Positions 61,476 to 64,000 of a stretch of 64,000 bases of DNA are shown one piece after another. The DNA lies in NCBI GenBank assembly GCA_037043235.1, contig JAWRVZ010000029.1, positions 352,001-416,000 of the forward strand. Direction: 5' to 3'. The DNA comes from Rhodeus uyekii. Its lineage: Eukaryota; Chordata; Actinopteri; Cypriniformes; Acheilognathidae. The position numbers and the translations under genes were made by a program. The notes under the pieces were generated by a model, which did no database searches, was not told the origin of the DNA, and was given only the letters and a program-made list of their open reading frames with translations. Numbering within the stretch: position 1 is the stretch's first letter; each line of letters starts with the position of its first letter.

Positions 61476-62459
61476 AGTTAACTAATTCTGGATTTCTTGC
61501 GGCTGTTAGAGCTGAAATGAAAGCTTCTGTTCTCTGTGTGTTTTTCCGTCATCTCCGTGCGAGATCATGTGTAAATTGCGCAAGCTTATTTTGTCCATTA
61601 GATCGAAAGATCAGAAAAAGCCCATAGATTTACCCACCCATTTACCGTACTTTCCCACATATAACCCGTGGGTTATACCAGATTTTACAAACCACTCAGG
61701 GGGGTGCGGTCTATATAAGGGTGCGGGCTATATCACAAGTTTTTTACACGTAATAATATTTAAATATATTTGTTACGTCCCTAAGGATGTTCGTTTTTTT
61801 GCGGTATTTTCTTTGTTTTTCTTTCTTGCGAGGGTTGTTGTCTCTGGCGCTTGTACTATCACTCTGACAGCTGGCGCTGATTGGCTCTCTGACCTGTCAA
61901 TCATGCAAGAATACATGATTGGCTGTGCTGGATGAGGGCGGGCTCTTCTCATCTCATCCGATGATCAACACCTGTAGAATCACTTCTTAAAAGACGTGCT
62001 GCTGCACAGCGGGAGACACTGCTTTTTCTTTTTCTTCTGATACTGACTTGTGTTTGTTTTCTTATTGTTTGAATTTTGCGCACAAGCACTGTGTACCGAG
62101 CCGGAACAGTTATGGATAATTGATGTCATGCGAGCAACATTCGAAATTCGAAATGTGAACTTACACAAAAAAGTTCATAAATCTATGGGTGCGGGTTATA
62201 TAAGGGCACAGATTATATAAGGGTGCGGGTTATACCCAAAAAATGCGCATGCCCCCAAGCTCTGCGGGCTATATGAGGGTGCACACTATCTGCGTCTGCG
62301 GGTTATATGCGGGAAAGTACGGTACCTCCCCTTGAAGAAATCAGGACTGAAGTGGTCAAAAGTGGACAAAAGAAACTTTAAAAACTTAAATGTGTTTCCC
62401 TCATTTACTTGTGATCCAACTGACCAAAATGCGTCTTATTACCAGGTGTAAACAGGACC
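61302..62459. mobile_element. TIR element (ttacacctgg family) with nested tacggta element
   Basis: The left end gcccctgtttagacctgg is mirrored by ccaggtgtaaacaggacc at the right. Both ends continue into ttggttgatcggatcacaag-type subterminal DNA. The element at about 61645-62323 lies inside. Confidence 0.6.
61645..62323. mobile_element. TIR element (taccgtactttccc family)
   Basis: The left end taccgtactttcccacatat aaccc is inverted at the right end gggttatatgcgggaaagta cggta. The interior has tandem-like gtgcgggttatataaggg motifs near both ends. There is no transposase. A partial inverted relative lies at 43250-43575. Confidence 0.75.
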
Positions 62460-64000
62460 TTTGTCACATCGCTGGACTAGCCTACATTATATGGCAAATG
62501 GTCACTGTCGGTTGTGTCACCGGAAATCGACAACTTTCCATTGAAATTTGATCATGCAGCTTTGTTGCTGTGAGTCGCTGGCAGTGTGAACGCAGTTTAA
62601 CGTTATGATGATTGTTTCAGTCTAAACAGACAGTTTCTGGATGCCATATAGGTGTTCAAAGACCTCAAAAACAATCCATCCTTGGCAGAAATAACCAGCA
62701 TAAACGTTATGGGTGGGGCGGGTTGGAGCTAAAGCATATCATTGTTCAATGGTTATATTGTTCAATCTTTATTGTATTAAGATTTTTTTTTTTTGCAACA
62801 AGGAATGCAATGGAAAGTTTTTAATGCTATTTTCACAAACTACATATGAACTGCTGGCAAATCTACAGCCTTCCTTATGAAAGAGGGGTCAGGTTGCACT
62901 GTGGAAGTATTGATATATTTTCATATTTTTGCAGATTTATTTTACAGAAAAGCATGTTTTGTCTAAATGTAGGACTAGTTCTTGTATGGTTACTGGAAAA
63001 GTAGATGTGGTGCTGGTTAGTCCGTTGACTGTGTTGATGGAAGATGTGTGAACTAGCCAGGACTCAATGGCAAAGTCATATAATTTTTCCCAGTTGAAGC
63101 CAAGAAATCCTCTTATGCAGCTAGTTTTACTCAATGGAATCCAAATTTCTTCTGTAAGTTGGACTAGAGCAACCTGTAAACGATACTGTTTCTTAATGGT
63201 GAAATTATATGGTTTGGCTGTAGAATCCCGGTGTCAATCAAAGGTGGATCAGATATGAATTATAATGATTTGAGTTATAATGTACACCTTTTAGTGCCTA
63301 AAGGTAAATTACCTTGGAATGTTCACAATCTATTCTGTTAAGTGTTTGTACAAAACTGTAAATATGTGAGTGCCGTTTTTGTGTGTGTCTGTAATTGTTT
63401 CATAAGTGTAATTCATGCTCATCTCTCTATCGTCTTTGTCATAATCTGTTTTGAGTGATACGTAAACATTTGACTGATGGATGCCACAGTTTTCTGGTGA
63501 ATGCACATTGTCATAGGCAGCTAAGTGTCACACTATTCAAACCACACAGCCGTAATACTGGAAGATACATGACATAACAATTTTCAGACTTTATACAGTA
63601 CCGGTAATATTAAGAAATTTGATACATTTATATTGCACAGGAAGTCAAAGCACACTTTGGGAAAAGGAAGATTTCTGTGCTTTCGTTCAAATTTCTCTCA
63701 GATTTCTATTTATTTTTACTATTGCTCGATATGACAAGAAATGCATTATTAGTTAGTTAGATATACTATATATAGCCCAATAAAATCAAGCATAGAATTT
63801 GTTTTAAAAAAAAGAAAGAAAGTTATAAAATACTTACCGCCTGAGATAAACTTACAGTATGTGTGCTAAAGAACATATAAACGTCTGATAATGTGAAAGT
63901 GCATCTAAAATGGATAAGTAAAAAGGTAATGCATTCAGTTTATTGTTTCCTTTATTATTTCTATTATAGCAAGTTACTAACAATCATTTTCTGCTCATCT

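Overview
The window looks like chromosomal DNA of a teleost fish, probably a cyprinid. The basis is two split vertebrate genes with GT/AG introns in a background of fish-type repeats: Tc1-like and hAT-like DNA transposons, a tRNA-derived SINE, solo LTRs and long CA microsatellites. There are no operons and no bacterial features. Almost every long open frame outside the exons listed here comes from low-complexity or tandem-repeat DNA. The species call is an inference.

Layout. (1) 1-6.6 kb, + strand: the 3' end of a sarcomeric myosin heavy chain gene. Eleven internal rod exons (59-4575) and a distant small terminal exon (5880-5903) join in one frame to encode the last 613 residues, a continuous coiled-coil rod. 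The 5' part (motor, neck, early rod) lies outside the window. (2) 6.6-22 kb: a gene-poor interval with old repeats, a Tc1-like transposase remnant (about 11.2-11.9 kb), a 36-bp minisatellite (17.64-19.06 kb), and a 2-kb transposon-like element with perfect 14-bp terminal inverted repeats (19511-21541) that carries its own satellite. (3) 22.09-60.17 kb, + strand: gas7 (growth arrest-specific 7). The exons seen encode a WW domain, a linker, and an F-BAR membrane-binding domain to the stop codon: 13 exons and 419 residues from the first exon seen. The 5' exon(s) feeding the WW exon, including any SH3 exon, were not found. One exon (31518-31652) appears to do two jobs: an alternative first exon with its own ATG and, through an internal acceptor at 31584, an internal exon of the WW isoform. 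(4) 60.2-64 kb: 3' UTR and/or downstream DNA with a CA repeat nine bases after the stop and nested inverted-repeat elements.

The two genes are unrelated in function: myosin thick-filament rod versus F-BAR cytoskeleton/membrane adaptor. Their order and shared orientation match the mammalian arrangement in which GAS7 lies beside the skeletal MYH cluster, MYH13 being the nearest member as I recall it. This suggests conserved synteny. No new multi-gene system was found. The most interesting signals are the dual-use gas7 exon, microsatellites placed exactly at gas7 splice or UTR positions, and a layered set of nested transposons (hAT inside SINE, SINE inside an inverted-repeat element, satellite inside a transposon).
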